The position numbers and the translations under genes were made by a program. This document shows positions 25,491 to 34,653 of a stretch of 64,000 bases of DNA, piece after piece. This DNA is from Peptoniphilus catoniae. GTDB lineage: Bacteria > Bacillota > Clostridia > Tissierellales > Peptoniphilaceae. How positions within the stretch are numbered: the first letter of the stretch is position 1; each line of letters begins with the position of its first letter. The notes under the pieces were generated by a model. That model saw only the letters and a list, made by a program, of their open reading frames with translations, was not told the origin of the DNA and did no database searches. The stretch lies in assembly GCF_901447155.2 (NCBI RefSeq), contig NZ_LR588415.1, positions 44,885 to 108,884 on the forward strand, read 5' to 3'.

Positions 25491-27317
25491 ATGCCAAAGA
25501 GAGAAGATATTAGGAACATAGCTATTATCGCCCACGTTGATCACGGCAAGACAACCTTAGTTGATTCCTTGCTTAAACAATCGGGAATATTCAGACAAAA
25601 TCAACAGGTAAACGATAGAGTTATGGATTCTGGAGATATAGAAAGGGAAAGAGGTATTACTATTCTTTCTAAGAATACCTCAGTAAGATATAAAGATACA
25701 AAGATAAATATAATAGATACACCGGGACACGCGGACTTCGGGGGTGAAGTGGAACGTGTACTTAAAATGGTAAACGGCGTAGTTCTTTTAGTAGATGCTT
25801 TTGAAGGACCTATGCCTCAAACTAAGTTTGTTTTAAAAAAGTCCTTTGAACTGGATCTTGATGTTGTAGTGTGTATTAATAAAATAGACAGACCTGAAGC
25901 AAGACCTAATGAAGTTGTAGATGAGATATTGGAACTTTTTATAGAACTTGGAGCCAATGAAAGAATCTTAGAAAGTCCCTTTGTCTTTACATCAGCTAAG
26001 GCGGGGATTGCAAAGCTTAATCTTGATGATAAGGCTCAAGATATGTCAGCACTTTTTGATACTATTTTAAAATATATACCAGCACCGGAAGCTGACGAAA
26101 ATGCTCCCTTTGCTCTTTTAGTGTCAACTATAGACTATAATGACTATGTTGGTAGAATAGGAGTAGGCAGAGTTGAAAGCGGAGTCTACAGAGAGGGAGA
26201 CAACGTAGTTTTAGGCAACTATCAAAGGGGAGAGGACTTTAGAAAAATTAAAATTTCAAATATTTATGAATTTGAAGGTTTAAAAAGGGTGCCTGTAAGT
26301 GAAGCAAGAGCAGGTTCAATAGTAGCTGTTTCAGGTATAGAGGGTATTAATATAGGGGATACTCTTTCCTCTGCTGAAAATCCCAGGAACCTTGAATTTG
26401 TAAAAATTTCCGAACCTACAATTGCCATGAACTTTTCAGTTAATGACTCTCCCTTTGCCGGTAGAGATGGAAAATTCTTAACTTCAAGGCAAATCAGGTC
26501 CAGACTTTTTAGAGAATTGCAAACTGATGTAAGCTTAAGAGTTGAAGATACAGACACTACGGATAGCTTTAAGGTGTCAGGTAGAGGGGAACTTCATCTT
26601 TCAGTTTTAATAGAAAACATGAGAAGAGAGGGCTATGAGTTTCAAATTTCAAAGCCTCAAGTTCTTTTTAAGGAAGAAAACGGAAAAATACTTGAACCTA
26701 TGGAAATTGTAACTATAGATGTTTCTAACGACTATGTAGGCAGTGTAATAGAAAAACTCGGCAGGAGAAAGGGGGAACTTGTGTCCCTTCAAGAACCCAA
26801 CGGAGGCTACTCAAGACTTATATTTAAAATGCCTGCAAGAGGGCTTATAGGCTATAGGGCCGAATTTTTAACCGACACTAAGGGGGAAGGTATACTTAAT
26901 ACGATTTTTGACTCCTATGAGGCCTACAAGGGAGATATACCTAAAAGAGTTGACGCATCAATTATATCCTTTGATACCGGAACGGCATCAGCCTATGGAC
27001 TTAACAACGCTCAGGATAGAGGGGAACTTTTTATTGAACCCGGAGAAGAAGTATATGAAGGTCAAGTTGTAGGATCATCTCCTAAGGGAGTAGAAATTGA
27101 AGTTTCAGTTACAAAAACCAAGAAGCAATCCAATGTCAGAGCATCAGGTTCAGATGAAGCTCTAAGACTTTCACCGATAAAACAAATGAGCTTGGAAGAT
27201 GCTCTTGAGTTTATTGAAGATGATGAACTTATAGAGGTTACTCCTAAACTTTTCAGAATAAGAAAGAAGATTTTAAGTAGTCAAACCAGATATAAATCAA
27301 AAAAATATGATAGGTGA
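25491..27317 (+). CDS. typA: TypA/BipA ribosome-associated translational GTPase
   Basis: 608 residues, the usual TypA length. The G domain has AHVDHGKTT (14-22), DTPGHADFGGEVER and NKIDRPEARPNEV, followed by domain II, the EF-G-like domains III and V (SGRGELHLSVLIENMRREGYE) and the TypA-specific C-terminal domain. It binds the ribosome and helps 50S assembly and growth at low temperature or under stress. The cardiolipin synthase gene starts immediately after it, so the two share a transcript. Confidence 0.97.
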   Translation: MPKREDIRNIAIIAHVDHGKTTLVDSLLKQSGIFRQNQQVNDRVMDSGDIERERGITILSKNTSVRYKDTKINIIDTPGHADFGGEVERVLKMVNGVVLLVDAFEGPMPQTKFVLKKSFELDLDVVVCINKIDRPEARPNEVVDEILELFIELGANERILESPFVFTSAKAGIAKLNLDDKAQDMSALFDTILKYIPAPEADENAPFALLVSTIDYNDYVGRIGVGRVESGVYREGDNVVLGNYQRGEDFRKIKISNIYEFEGLKRVPVSEARAGSIVAVSGIEGINIGDTLSSAENPRNLEFVKISEPTIAMNFSVNDSPFAGRDGKFLTSRQIRSRLFRELQTDVSLRVEDTDTTDSFKVSGRGELHLSVLIENMRREGYEFQISKPQVLFKEENGKILEPMEIVTIDVSNDYVGSVIEKLGRRKGELVSLQEPNGGYSRLIFKMPARGLIGYRAEFLTDTKGEGILNTIFDSYEAYKGDIPKRVDASIISFDTGTASAYGLNNAQDRGELFIEPGEEVYEGQVVGSSPKGVEIEVSVTKTKKQSNVRASGSDEALRLSPIKQMSLEDALEFIEDDELIEVTPKLFRIRKKILSSQTRYKSKKYDR

Positions 27318-27325
27318 GTGAGTTT

Positions 27326-28798
27326 ATGCTAGGTATTTATTTGGCAATAAGTAAATTTATAGAAACCTATTTAATTATCTTTATAATTAATATTGTTTTC
27401 AGTATGATTATAATTTTTGCCGAAAGACGAAATCCAGTATCCACCCTTATGTGGGTTATGGCAATTAACTTTTTGCCTATTATAGGATTTATAACCTATC
27501 TTTTAATAGGTCAGGATCTTTCCAAGAAAAAAATGTTTAAGGAGTCTAAAGATCTTAATCAGGAAATCAGAAATATAGCAGATAGGCAACTGGAAGATAT
27601 AAAAAGCGGCAAGCTTGTTCTAAGTAAAAGAACAGAAGAATACAAGGAGATAGTAGAACTTTTTAACAGAGGTGAAGGTGAGGTCCTTTATACAAAAAAC
27701 TCCATTAAAAAGTTCAATAATGGAGAAGATCTTTTTGGGCAAATGCTAAAGGATATGAAAGAGGCAAAAAATTGCATATACCTTGAGTCCTATATTTTTA
27801 AGTCCGATAAATTAGGCAAAAAGTTTATGGAGCTTCTTAAGAAAAAGGCCGGTGAAGGTCTAAAAGTAATACTTCTTGTAGACGGAATGGGAGGCAGAAA
27901 TTTTAAAAACTCGGACAGAAAAGATCTTGAGAAAAACGGAGTGGAAGTTGTTATATTTTTCCCTGGACTTTTTAGAACTATAAATACCCGTATAAACTTC
28001 AGAAATCACAGAAAAATAGCTGTAATAGACCATGAAATAGGATATGTAGGAGGCTTTAATATAGGGGATGAATATCTATCTGAAAGTAAAAAATTTGGAT
28101 TTTGGAATGACACTCACCTTAGAATAATTGGAGACGCTGTATCAGGGCTTGAGTATAGGTTCTTTTTAGACTACAGCTTCGCCTCAAATAAAAAATCGGG
28201 GGAGTTTATATCCCTTGTACCGGAGCTTCTTCCCTATAAGGAAGACATGGATAAGGAAGTATGTATAGTATCAAGTGGACCGGACACAAAGGTAAACTCC
28301 ATAAGAAGCGGTTATGGAAAGCTTATTACCAGATCCAGAAAGTCGGTTTATATAAGAACTCCTTACTTTATTCCCGACAGTGGTCTTATGAATGCTTTAA
28401 AAACGGCAGCACTGTCAGGCTCAGATGTAAATATTATAATACCTAAAAAAAAGGATCATCCCTTTGTTCACTGGGCATCTCTTTCCTATATAGGAGACCT
28501 TCTTTCCTGGGGTGTTAAGGCCTATATGTATGACGGAGGCTTTTTGCACTCAAAGGTTCTTATTTGTGATGACTATATTTCCAGTGTAGGAACGGCAAAT
28601 TTTGACATAAGATCATTTGAACTTAACTTTGAAGTTAATGCCTTTGTCTTTGATGAAGTTCTTAATGCTTCACTTAAGGAAGATTTTATTAAGGATACCA
28701 AAGAGTCAATAGAGATTACGGAAGAATATTACAAAAACAGATCTGTAGTAGTGAAATTTCTTGAAGGAATCAGCAGATTGCTTTCTCCTTTACTATAG
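27326..28798 (+). CDS. cls: Cardiolipin synthase (phospholipase D superfamily)
   Basis: 490 residues: two N-terminal membrane helices (about 10-60), then two phospholipase-D catalytic repeats with HxKxxxxD motifs, HRKIAVIDHEIGYVGG (near 227) and HSKVLICDDYISSVGTANFD (near 407). It joins two phosphatidylglycerols into cardiolipin at the membrane. ATG 27326 lies 8 bases after AGGTGA and is preferred; a GTG at 27314, overlapping the typA stop, would add four residues. A small membrane protein gene follows 8 bases after the stop. Confidence 0.93.
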   Translation: MLGIYLAISKFIETYLIIFIINIVFSMIIIFAERRNPVSTLMWVMAINFLPIIGFITYLLIGQDLSKKKMFKESKDLNQEIRNIADRQLEDIKSGKLVLSKRTEEYKEIVELFNRGEGEVLYTKNSIKKFNNGEDLFGQMLKDMKEAKNCIYLESYIFKSDKLGKKFMELLKKKAGEGLKVILLVDGMGGRNFKNSDRKDLEKNGVEVVIFFPGLFRTINTRINFRNHRKIAVIDHEIGYVGGFNIGDEYLSESKKFGFWNDTHLRIIGDAVSGLEYRFFLDYSFASNKKSGEFISLVPELLPYKEDMDKEVCIVSSGPDTKVNSIRSGYGKLITRSRKSVYIRTPYFIPDSGLMNALKTAALSGSDVNIIIPKKKDHPFVHWASLSYIGDLLSWGVKAYMYDGGFLHSKVLICDDYISSVGTANFDIRSFELNFEVNAFVFDEVLNASLKEDFIKDTKESIEITEEYYKNRSVVVKFLEGISRLLSPLL

Positions 28799-28806
28799 GT
28801 GGTAGT

Positions 28807-28995
28807 ATGAAATTTTTAAAGAAAAGTCTTATAAAGGTTGTTTTGCTTTTATTTCTTGCGCTGATTCTTATAAGGTTTTTAGACTTAAGGGATTACGTTG
28901 CCTATGAAAAAATGGACGGCAAGGTTAAAATTGAAGAAATAAAGGAAAAAAATAAAAATATTATTGAAGTCCTTTTAAATAAGCTGCCTATATGA
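28807..28995 (+). CDS. Small single-span membrane protein
   Basis: A 62-residue protein with a basic N-terminus, one hydrophobic helix (about 9-25) and a charged Lys/Glu tail. AGGTGGT before the ATG and the 8-base distance from cls support translation as part of the typA-cls operon. I do not recognise a family. It could be a membrane partner of the cardiolipin synthase, but only position suggests it. A terminator follows at 29024. Confidence 0.6.
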   Translation: MKFLKKSLIKVVLLLFLALILIRFLDLRDYVAYEKMDGKVKIEEIKEKNKNIIEVLLNKLPI

Positions 28996-29023
28996 AATTT
29001 GAAAAATAAAATCTAAAGTTAAA

Positions 29024-29051
29024 AAATCTCTTCTGAAAGGGAGATTTTTTT
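29024..29051 (+). terminator. Terminator after the small membrane protein gene
   Basis: 7-bp stem AAATCTC/GAGATTT (29024-29030 with 29041-29047), 10-base loop, then a T-run. Confidence 0.8.
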
Positions 29052-29137
29052 ATTATGTCATTAAGCTTTAGTACAAGTTTTTTAAAATTTATTATATAAT
29101 TAGTAATTAAGAAATTTTATAAATTAAAGGAGAAGAA

Positions 29138-30598
29138 ATGTTAAAAGATTTTAAAATAGATGAATTTAAAAATATATATGAAAATGAAAAAAGAAGCGAT
29201 TTAGGTAAGGAGCTCGCCTACTATCAAAGAATATGTATGGAGGAAAATATTCCTGTTATTATTATGATAGAAGGTTGGGAGTCTTCAGGTAAGGGCTATG
29301 TTTTAAATGATCTTGTAAGAGAGCTTGATACAAAAAACTATAAGGTAAGTATTTTTAAGGACCTAAAAGATAATGACGATTACTTTTATACCCATCAGTT
29401 TTGGGAGCATATGCCTGCCAAGGGACATTTCGCTATATTTGATTGCAGTATGTACTATCATATGTTTAATGACCTTAATAGTAATGAAGATATTGAAAAA
29501 ATTCGTATAAAACAAATTATGAACCTTGAAAAAATCCTTTATGATGATCACACCATACTTATAAAGTTTTTCCTTCATCAAAGTAAAAAGAGACAAAAAA
29601 AAGCTATAGAAGAATATATCAAAAGCGACAGCCGTAAGTTTTTAGTAAGTGAAGAGGATATAGATCAAAATCAAAGGTATGAAGATTACCTTAATCACTT
29701 TGACTTGCTTCTTAGTCAAACGGATTTTGATATAGCTCCCTGGAACATAGTTTCATCAGAAAATAGGAAATCGGCATCAAAGTATATTTTGGGAAAAACT
29801 CTTGAAATCGTAAAAAGTCAAATTGATTACATAAGACAAAGAAGAAAGGCAGAGGAAAGCTGGAAGCATTCAGATAAAAATATCCCGGATATTATAGGAA
29901 GCCTGGACCTTGATAAAGGTTTAGATGAAAAAGAATATAAGAATCAAATAAAGGATCTTCAAAAAAAGGCGGGAGACCTGGCCTATAGCCTACATACCAA
30001 GGGAATACCAGCGGTTCTTGTATTTGAAGGACAGGATGCATCAGGTAAGGGAGGAGCCATTCAAAGACTTTTAAGAAGAATAGATGCAAGGTCTTATTCC
30101 ATTAACCCTACATCAGCACCATCTGACCTGGAGAAAGACCACCACTACTTATGGAGATTTTACAACAACCTTCCTAAGGATGGATACATTGCAGTTTTTG
30201 ATAGGAGCTGGTACGGCAGAGTTATGGTGGAAAGAGTAGAGGGATTTGCCAACGAATTTGAATGGTCAAGGGCCTATAGGGAAATTAACGATATGGAAAA
30301 AGAGCTGACAGATTACGGAGCCTTGGTGATTAAATATCTTATAGTTATTTCAAAGGAAGAACAGGAAGAAAGATTTAAAAAAAGACAGAAAGAAAAGCCC
30401 TATAAAATAACTGAAGAAGATTGGAGAAACAGAGAAAAGTGGGATGACTATGTCCTTGCTATAAATGAAATGCTTTACAATACAAATACAAGTCATGCTC
30501 CCTGGAAGGTAATAGAGGGAAATGATAAAAAATATGCCAGAGTGGAAGTTTTAAAAGAGTTTATAAAAAGAGCTGAAGAAATCTTAAAAGAAAATTAA
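29138..30598 (+). CDS. pap: Polyphosphate:AMP phosphotransferase (double PPK2 domain)
   Basis: 486 residues made of two PPK2 domains. The C-terminal domain has intact motifs: Walker A EGQDASGKGG (about 296-305) and the lid/catalytic FDRSWYGRVMVERVEGF (near 352-368). The N-terminal domain keeps a Walker A (EGWESSGKG, about 44-52) but the catalytic stretch reads FDCSMYYHMF, so Arg and Trp are lost and it is probably inactive or regulatory. The family makes ADP from AMP and polyphosphate in the cytosol. TATAAT at 29095-29100 may be its promoter. It is a single gene with its own terminator. Confidence 0.92.
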   Translation: MLKDFKIDEFKNIYENEKRSDLGKELAYYQRICMEENIPVIIMIEGWESSGKGYVLNDLVRELDTKNYKVSIFKDLKDNDDYFYTHQFWEHMPAKGHFAIFDCSMYYHMFNDLNSNEDIEKIRIKQIMNLEKILYDDHTILIKFFLHQSKKRQKKAIEEYIKSDSRKFLVSEEDIDQNQRYEDYLNHFDLLLSQTDFDIAPWNIVSSENRKSASKYILGKTLEIVKSQIDYIRQRRKAEESWKHSDKNIPDIIGSLDLDKGLDEKEYKNQIKDLQKKAGDLAYSLHTKGIPAVLVFEGQDASGKGGAIQRLLRRIDARSYSINPTSAPSDLEKDHHYLWRFYNNLPKDGYIAVFDRSWYGRVMVERVEGFANEFEWSRAYREINDMEKELTDYGALVIKYLIVISKEEQEERFKKRQKEKPYKITEEDWRNREKWDDYVLAINEMLYNTNTSHAPWKVIEGNDKKYARVEVLKEFIKRAEEILKEN

Positions 30599-30615
30599 AT
30601 ATTATATTTAATAAA

Positions 30616-30657
30616 AACCTTTTTGTTGAGTAAAAATCTTGGCAAAAAGGTTCTTTT
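30616..30657 (+). terminator. Terminator after pap
   Basis: 10-bp stem AACCTTTTTG/CAAAAAGGTT (30616-30625 with 30643-30652), 17-base loop, then CTTTTG. Confidence 0.8.
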
Positions 30658-30756
30658 GTAGGTAAAAGCTTTTATAAAAGTATTAAAATTTCTTAAACTT
30701 TACACAATATAAGAGAATTTCCGCTGATTTTATGTATAATTATAAAGAGGTGTTAT

Positions 30757-31881
30757 ATGAATATAAAAATAGTTGTCAACATGAATTTCGGTCTTGAGTC
30801 CGTTGTTAAAAGAGAGCTTGTTGACTTGGGTTATAATAATCTTGAAGTAAATGACGGTTCTATAAAGCTTGACGGGACCTTAAGGGACATAGCAATTCTT
30901 AATTTAAGGCTAAGAAGTGCTGAAAGAGTTTTTATAGAACTGGCAAGCTTTAAAGCTGAAAGCTTTGAAGAATTATTTGACAATGTATATGAGCTTCCCT
31001 GGGCTGATATTATCTCTAAAAATGGAAATTTTATTGTCCAAGGCAGAAGTGCAAAATCTAAACTCTTTTCAGTTTCGGACTGTCAAAGAATTACTGAAAA
31101 GGCAATAATAAAAAAGCTTCAAAAAACCTATGACATAGATTTTTTCGAGAAAAGTGCAGAGAGATACAAGATAGAGGTTATCCTTTTTAAGGATGTAGCA
31201 AGAATAGTCCTAGATACATCAGGAGAAGGGCTTCATAAAAGAGGATACAGAGAAGCATCCTATAAGGCTCCTTTAAGTGAAACTATAGCTGCAGGATTGG
31301 TTCAGCTATCCTATTGGAGAAAAAATAGAATTTTTTGGGACCCCTTTTGCGGATCAGGCACTATAGCAATAGAGGCGGCTATGATAGGAAAAAATATAGC
31401 ACCTGGACTTATGAGAAAGTTTGACTTTGAAAAGTTTTTCTTTATAGATGAAAACTATTTTAAGGAAGAAAAGGCTAAGGCCTATGGCGATATAGACTAT
31501 GAAAGCAAGCTTGAAATTTACGGGACTGACATTTCCTATAAGGCTATAGACATAGCTAAACACAACTTGGAAATTTTAGGTTTGGAAGACGATGTGAAGT
31601 TTTTTGTAAAGGATATAGCAGATCTTGATATAGCAGGGGAATACGGAGTAATAATTACAAATCCTCCCTATGGTATAAGAATAGGACAAGCTGAAAAAGA
31701 TCAGCTTGAGAAAGAGCTTGGAGATCTTTACAAGAGCCTAAGCACCTGGTCCCTTTATGCCATATCTGCAGATGAGGACTTTCAAAAGAACTTCGGGAAA
31801 AGGGCAAATAGAAACAGAAAGCTTTACAACGGCAGGATAAAAACCTACTACTATCAGTACCATGGTCCTGCACCTAAGTAA
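30757..31881 (+). CDS. THUMP-domain class I SAM-dependent RNA methyltransferase (RlmL/YpsC-like)
   Basis: 374 residues. A THUMP RNA-binding domain lies at about 45-155, then a Rossmann methyltransferase domain with the SAM motif FWDPFCGSGTIAIEAAM (near 193) and the catalytic TNPPYGIR (near 300) typical of N2-guanine methyltransferases. By family the likely target is a guanosine in 23S rRNA; a tRNA target is the alternative. GAGGTG precedes the ATG, and TATAAT lies at 30735-30740. Confidence 0.9.
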   Translation: MNIKIVVNMNFGLESVVKRELVDLGYNNLEVNDGSIKLDGTLRDIAILNLRLRSAERVFIELASFKAESFEELFDNVYELPWADIISKNGNFIVQGRSAKSKLFSVSDCQRITEKAIIKKLQKTYDIDFFEKSAERYKIEVILFKDVARIVLDTSGEGLHKRGYREASYKAPLSETIAAGLVQLSYWRKNRIFWDPFCGSGTIAIEAAMIGKNIAPGLMRKFDFEKFFFIDENYFKEEKAKAYGDIDYESKLEIYGTDISYKAIDIAKHNLEILGLEDDVKFFVKDIADLDIAGEYGVIITNPPYGIRIGQAEKDQLEKELGDLYKSLSTWSLYAISADEDFQKNFGKRANRNRKLYNGRIKTYYYQYHGPAPK

Positions 31882-31902
31882 GTATAAAATTTAAAAACTA
31901 TG

Positions 31903-31911
31903 TGGTATAAT
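31903..31911 (+). promoter_or_regulatory. Extended -10 promoter of the PAS-SpoIIE/pgi unit
   Basis: TGGTATAAT (31903-31911) just before the GGAGGTG ribosome site (31916-31922) of the next gene, implying a leader of only about 10 bases. Confidence 0.6.
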
Positions 31912-31927
31912 CTTCCGGAGGTGCGAA

Positions 31928-33028
31928 ATGAAATCTGTTTATAAAGATATTATATTTAATAAATCTAAACTTAATTACCAAATGCTTGATGCCATAGCGG
32001 ATCTTGTTAGAGTAATAGATGCAAATGACAGGGTTATCTTTGTAAACAGCGCCATGGAAAAGCAACTGGGTTATGACAAAATGACTCTTGTATGCAGAAT
32101 TGACGAATTTGAAATTCCAACAACTATAGCTAAGAGAACTATTGATACGGGAGAAATTATTCAAAGGGAAGAAATCATAAATGGCATATATTATTCAGTT
32201 AAATGCTCACCTATTAGAAATACCGGGGGACAAATACTTGGAGCTATTGAAGTTTTTAGAAATATTTCAACAGAAAGAAAACTTATAACTGAAATTATAG
32301 ATAAAAACAAAAACCTTTCTGTAGAAATGGCACAGGCTGAAAAAATTCAAACCCTGCTTTTACCTGAAGAAGGCTTTAACGAAAACATCAAGCTTAATTA
32401 CATATATAAGCCATCAAGTATTTTAAGCGGCGATATGTTTGATTTATTTAAAATTGACGAAGACAACTTCGGCATTTATATCGCCGACACTGTAGGTCAT
32501 GGTTTTGCGGCTTCAATGCTGACTATGTTTATAAGATTTATTATAAGAAGTATTAGGCCCTACACTTTACTTTCTCCGGCGAAAGCTTTAAAAGCTTTAC
32601 AGACCAGGTTTTCAGAATTAAATTTAGGCATAGAAAATTATTTTACATTTTTTTATGGAGTCTATAACAAAAAAACATCTGCCTTTCTATATTCCAATGC
32701 CGGTCATTATCCCTCTCCAATACTTATATCTAAAGGTGAGGCTCAGGTTCTTGAAAGCAGGGGCTATCCTATAACCAAGTTTTTAAAAGATGCCGACTAT
32801 ACAGAAAAAAAGACGGATCTTAATACAGGAGATAAGCTTTTTCTAATGACTGACGGTATAATGGACAGCAAAAACTCTAAAAATGAAATTTACGGCACAA
32901 ACAGAGTGGTAAAAATCCTTGAAGATCATGAAAATGGAGAACTTGATCTTTTAGCAAATGATCTTTACAAATTTACTCTAGGAGAACAAAAAGATGATAT
33001 TACTGCCGTTTTATTAAAGGTATGGTAA
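31928..33028 (+). CDS. PAS domain plus SpoIIE/RsbU-type PP2C phosphatase
   Basis: 366 residues. A PAS domain spans about 15-120, a short coiled linker (STERKLITEIIDKNKNLSVEM) follows, then a PPM/SpoIIE phosphatase domain (about 135-366) with metal-binding acidic residues in SGDMFDLF, ADTVGHGFAASM, MTDGIMDS and DDITAVLL. Such proteins dephosphorylate anti-sigma-factor antagonists in partner-switching pathways. No antagonist or anti-sigma gene is nearby. It overlaps the start of glucose-6-phosphate isomerase by 1 base, an unusual pairing that may link a stress or redox signal to sugar metabolism. Confidence 0.9.
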   Translation: MKSVYKDIIFNKSKLNYQMLDAIADLVRVIDANDRVIFVNSAMEKQLGYDKMTLVCRIDEFEIPTTIAKRTIDTGEIIQREEIINGIYYSVKCSPIRNTGGQILGAIEVFRNISTERKLITEIIDKNKNLSVEMAQAEKIQTLLLPEEGFNENIKLNYIYKPSSILSGDMFDLFKIDEDNFGIYIADTVGHGFAASMLTMFIRFIIRSIRPYTLLSPAKALKALQTRFSELNLGIENYFTFFYGVYNKKTSAFLYSNAGHYPSPILISKGEAQVLESRGYPITKFLKDADYTEKKTDLNTGDKLFLMTDGIMDSKNSKNEIYGTNRVVKILEDHENGELDLLANDLYKFTLGEQKDDITAVLLKVW

Positions 33029-34275
33029 TGATTAAATACATAAACAAAGAATTATCGGAAAAGGTCTTTTCAGAAAATAAAGAAAGCTTAACTAAAGCTG
33101 AGACCTTTTTAAAAGAAGAATACAAAGATAAATTAATTTGGACAGATATAGAAAAAAACATAAAAATTGCAGAATCCATAAAAAACCTCGCCGATAAAAT
33201 AAAATCCGCCTACGACTTAGTAATAGTTTGTGGAGTTGGAGGATCCTATCTTGGATCAAGAGCAGTTATAGAGGCGATAAATGGATTTCAGGGGACAGGT
33301 CTTAACAAGCCATCAGTTATTTATATGGGCAACAACTTGTCTGTTTCCTATATATCAAATGTAATGGATATAGTAAAGGCATCTAACCCCTGCCTTATTG
33401 TGATATCAAAGTCCGGCAACACCATGGAAACCCTAATAGGCTTTAAAATAATTAAGGACTATATGGAGGAAACCTATAAGGACTATAAAAATAGGATTTA
33501 CATAATTACTGCAGACAATGAAGGCAGCCTTAACAGATACAGAAGGGAAAATGACATTGAATTTATTTCCCTTGATGATGACTTAGTGGGCAGGTACAGT
33601 CTTTTAAGTCCTGTTGGACTTTTGCCTATGGCAATTTGCGGCATAGATATAGATGCTCTTTTACAAGGAGCTCTGGACTACAAAAATCATCTTGAAAGAG
33701 GATCTATAGATGAGAAGGAGGCTTTAAAGTATGCTCTTTCAAGAAAATTATTTTTCCAAAAAGGCAAAAACATAGAAATACTTACAGTTTCAAATCCTAA
33801 CTTTGAATTTTTGCTTAAATGGTATGTGCAACTTTTTTCAGAATCAGAAGGCAAAAGCAAGGAAGTTATTTTACCCATTTATCTTATTTATTCTCAGGAT
33901 CTTCATTCTATGGGCCAATTTCTTCAAGAAGGACCAAACAATATATTTGAAAGTCACATAGACTTTCAACAACCTAAGAAAGACTACAATATAAATTTAG
34001 AAGCAATAGATTCAAAAAGATTTCCGGGCTTAAATAAATTTTCTCTTGAAAGTTTAAATAAAAAGATAATGAAGGCGGCAAGAAAGGCTCATAAGCAAAA
34101 CGGCATAGACAGTTCAGAAATAATTTTAAAAACTCCTGACGAATATCATCTTGGTCAGCTCCTTTATTTCTTTATGTACTCCGCTTCAATATCTTCAGTA
34201 CTTTTCGGAGTCAATCCCTACAATCAACCGGGAGTGGAAAAATACAAATCAATATTTAGAGAAATTATAAAATAA
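33028..34275 (+). CDS. pgi: Glucose-6-phosphate isomerase
   Basis: 415 residues with the sugar-phosphate isomerase folds: VVCGVGGSYLGSRAVIEAI, SKSGNTMETLIGFKII, the catalytic Glu region LQEGPNNIFE, and C-terminal HLGQLLYFFMYSASISSVLFGVNPYNQPGVE. It interconverts glucose-6-phosphate and fructose-6-phosphate. It is slightly shorter than the 450-residue bacterial form but all core motifs are there. AAAGG at 33016-33020 favours ATG 33028 (TAATG overlap with the phosphatase gene) over ATG 33022. It is away from the other glycolysis genes at 45.8-52.6 kb. Confidence 0.95.
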   Translation: MIKYINKELSEKVFSENKESLTKAETFLKEEYKDKLIWTDIEKNIKIAESIKNLADKIKSAYDLVIVCGVGGSYLGSRAVIEAINGFQGTGLNKPSVIYMGNNLSVSYISNVMDIVKASNPCLIVISKSGNTMETLIGFKIIKDYMEETYKDYKNRIYIITADNEGSLNRYRRENDIEFISLDDDLVGRYSLLSPVGLLPMAICGIDIDALLQGALDYKNHLERGSIDEKEALKYALSRKLFFQKGKNIEILTVSNPNFEFLLKWYVQLFSESEGKSKEVILPIYLIYSQDLHSMGQFLQEGPNNIFESHIDFQQPKKDYNINLEAIDSKRFPGLNKFSLESLNKKIMKAARKAHKQNGIDSSEIILKTPDEYHLGQLLYFFMYSASISSVLFGVNPYNQPGVEKYKSIFREIIK

Positions 34276-34300
34276 TCCGGGAGACCGGATTTTTTATTTT
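34274..34300 (+). terminator. Terminator after pgi
   Basis: 7-bp stem AATCCGG/CCGGATT (34274-34280 with 34285-34291), GAGA loop, T-rich tail. Confidence 0.9.
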
Positions 34301-34477
34301 AATTATAAGCTAAAGAAAATTAGTGCATATTTTTAAAGGGTTCAAGGGAAAAAAGGATTTCATGGGAAAAAAGAGCTTTAATTTCAAGGACTAGCTAAAA
34401 AGAATAAAGTACTTTAAATAAGCTATATTCCATAAAATAAAAACTTTTAAAATAGTTAAAAAATTTCATAAAAACGA

Positions 34478-34600
34478 TTGCAAAATTCATTTCCTTATGC
34501 TACTATGTACTTGTGAATATTTCCACTATGTTGTTAATATTATTCAATTATCTTTTTTCTTCCCAGCTATACAAAAAGGACACCTGAAGGTGTCTTTTTT
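34478..34600 (+). ncRNA. Candidate small RNA of about 88 bases with promoter and terminator
   Basis: The 376-base gap 34276-34651 has no gene. Within it TTGCAA (34478-34483), a 17-base spacer and TACTAT (34501-34506) form a + strand promoter, and 34579-34600 is a strong terminator. A transcript from about 34513 to 34600 would have no open frame or ribosome site. A second + strand terminator stands at 34631-34653. I do not recognise an RNA family. Confidence 0.35.
34573..34600. terminator. Bidirectional terminator, birA and candidate small RNA
   Basis: GACACC-TGAA-GGTGTC (34579-34594) with T6 on the + strand and CTTTTTG on the minus strand, so it can end birA and a + strand transcript. Confidence 0.85.
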
Positions 34601-34630
34601 GCTTGGTAAATTTTATAAGTAACTTGTTTT

Positions 34631-34653
34631 TTCGACTGATGTCGAATTTTTTT
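34631..34653 (+). terminator. Second + strand terminator before birA
   Basis: TTCGAC-TGAT-GTCGAA (34631-34646) followed by T7. Only the + strand has the T-run. Confidence 0.75.

Noticed and set aside
31898-32163. Antisense frame over the 5' end of the PAS-SpoIIE gene
   Set aside because: A shadow of a well-supported coding sequence, with no ribosome site or promoter.
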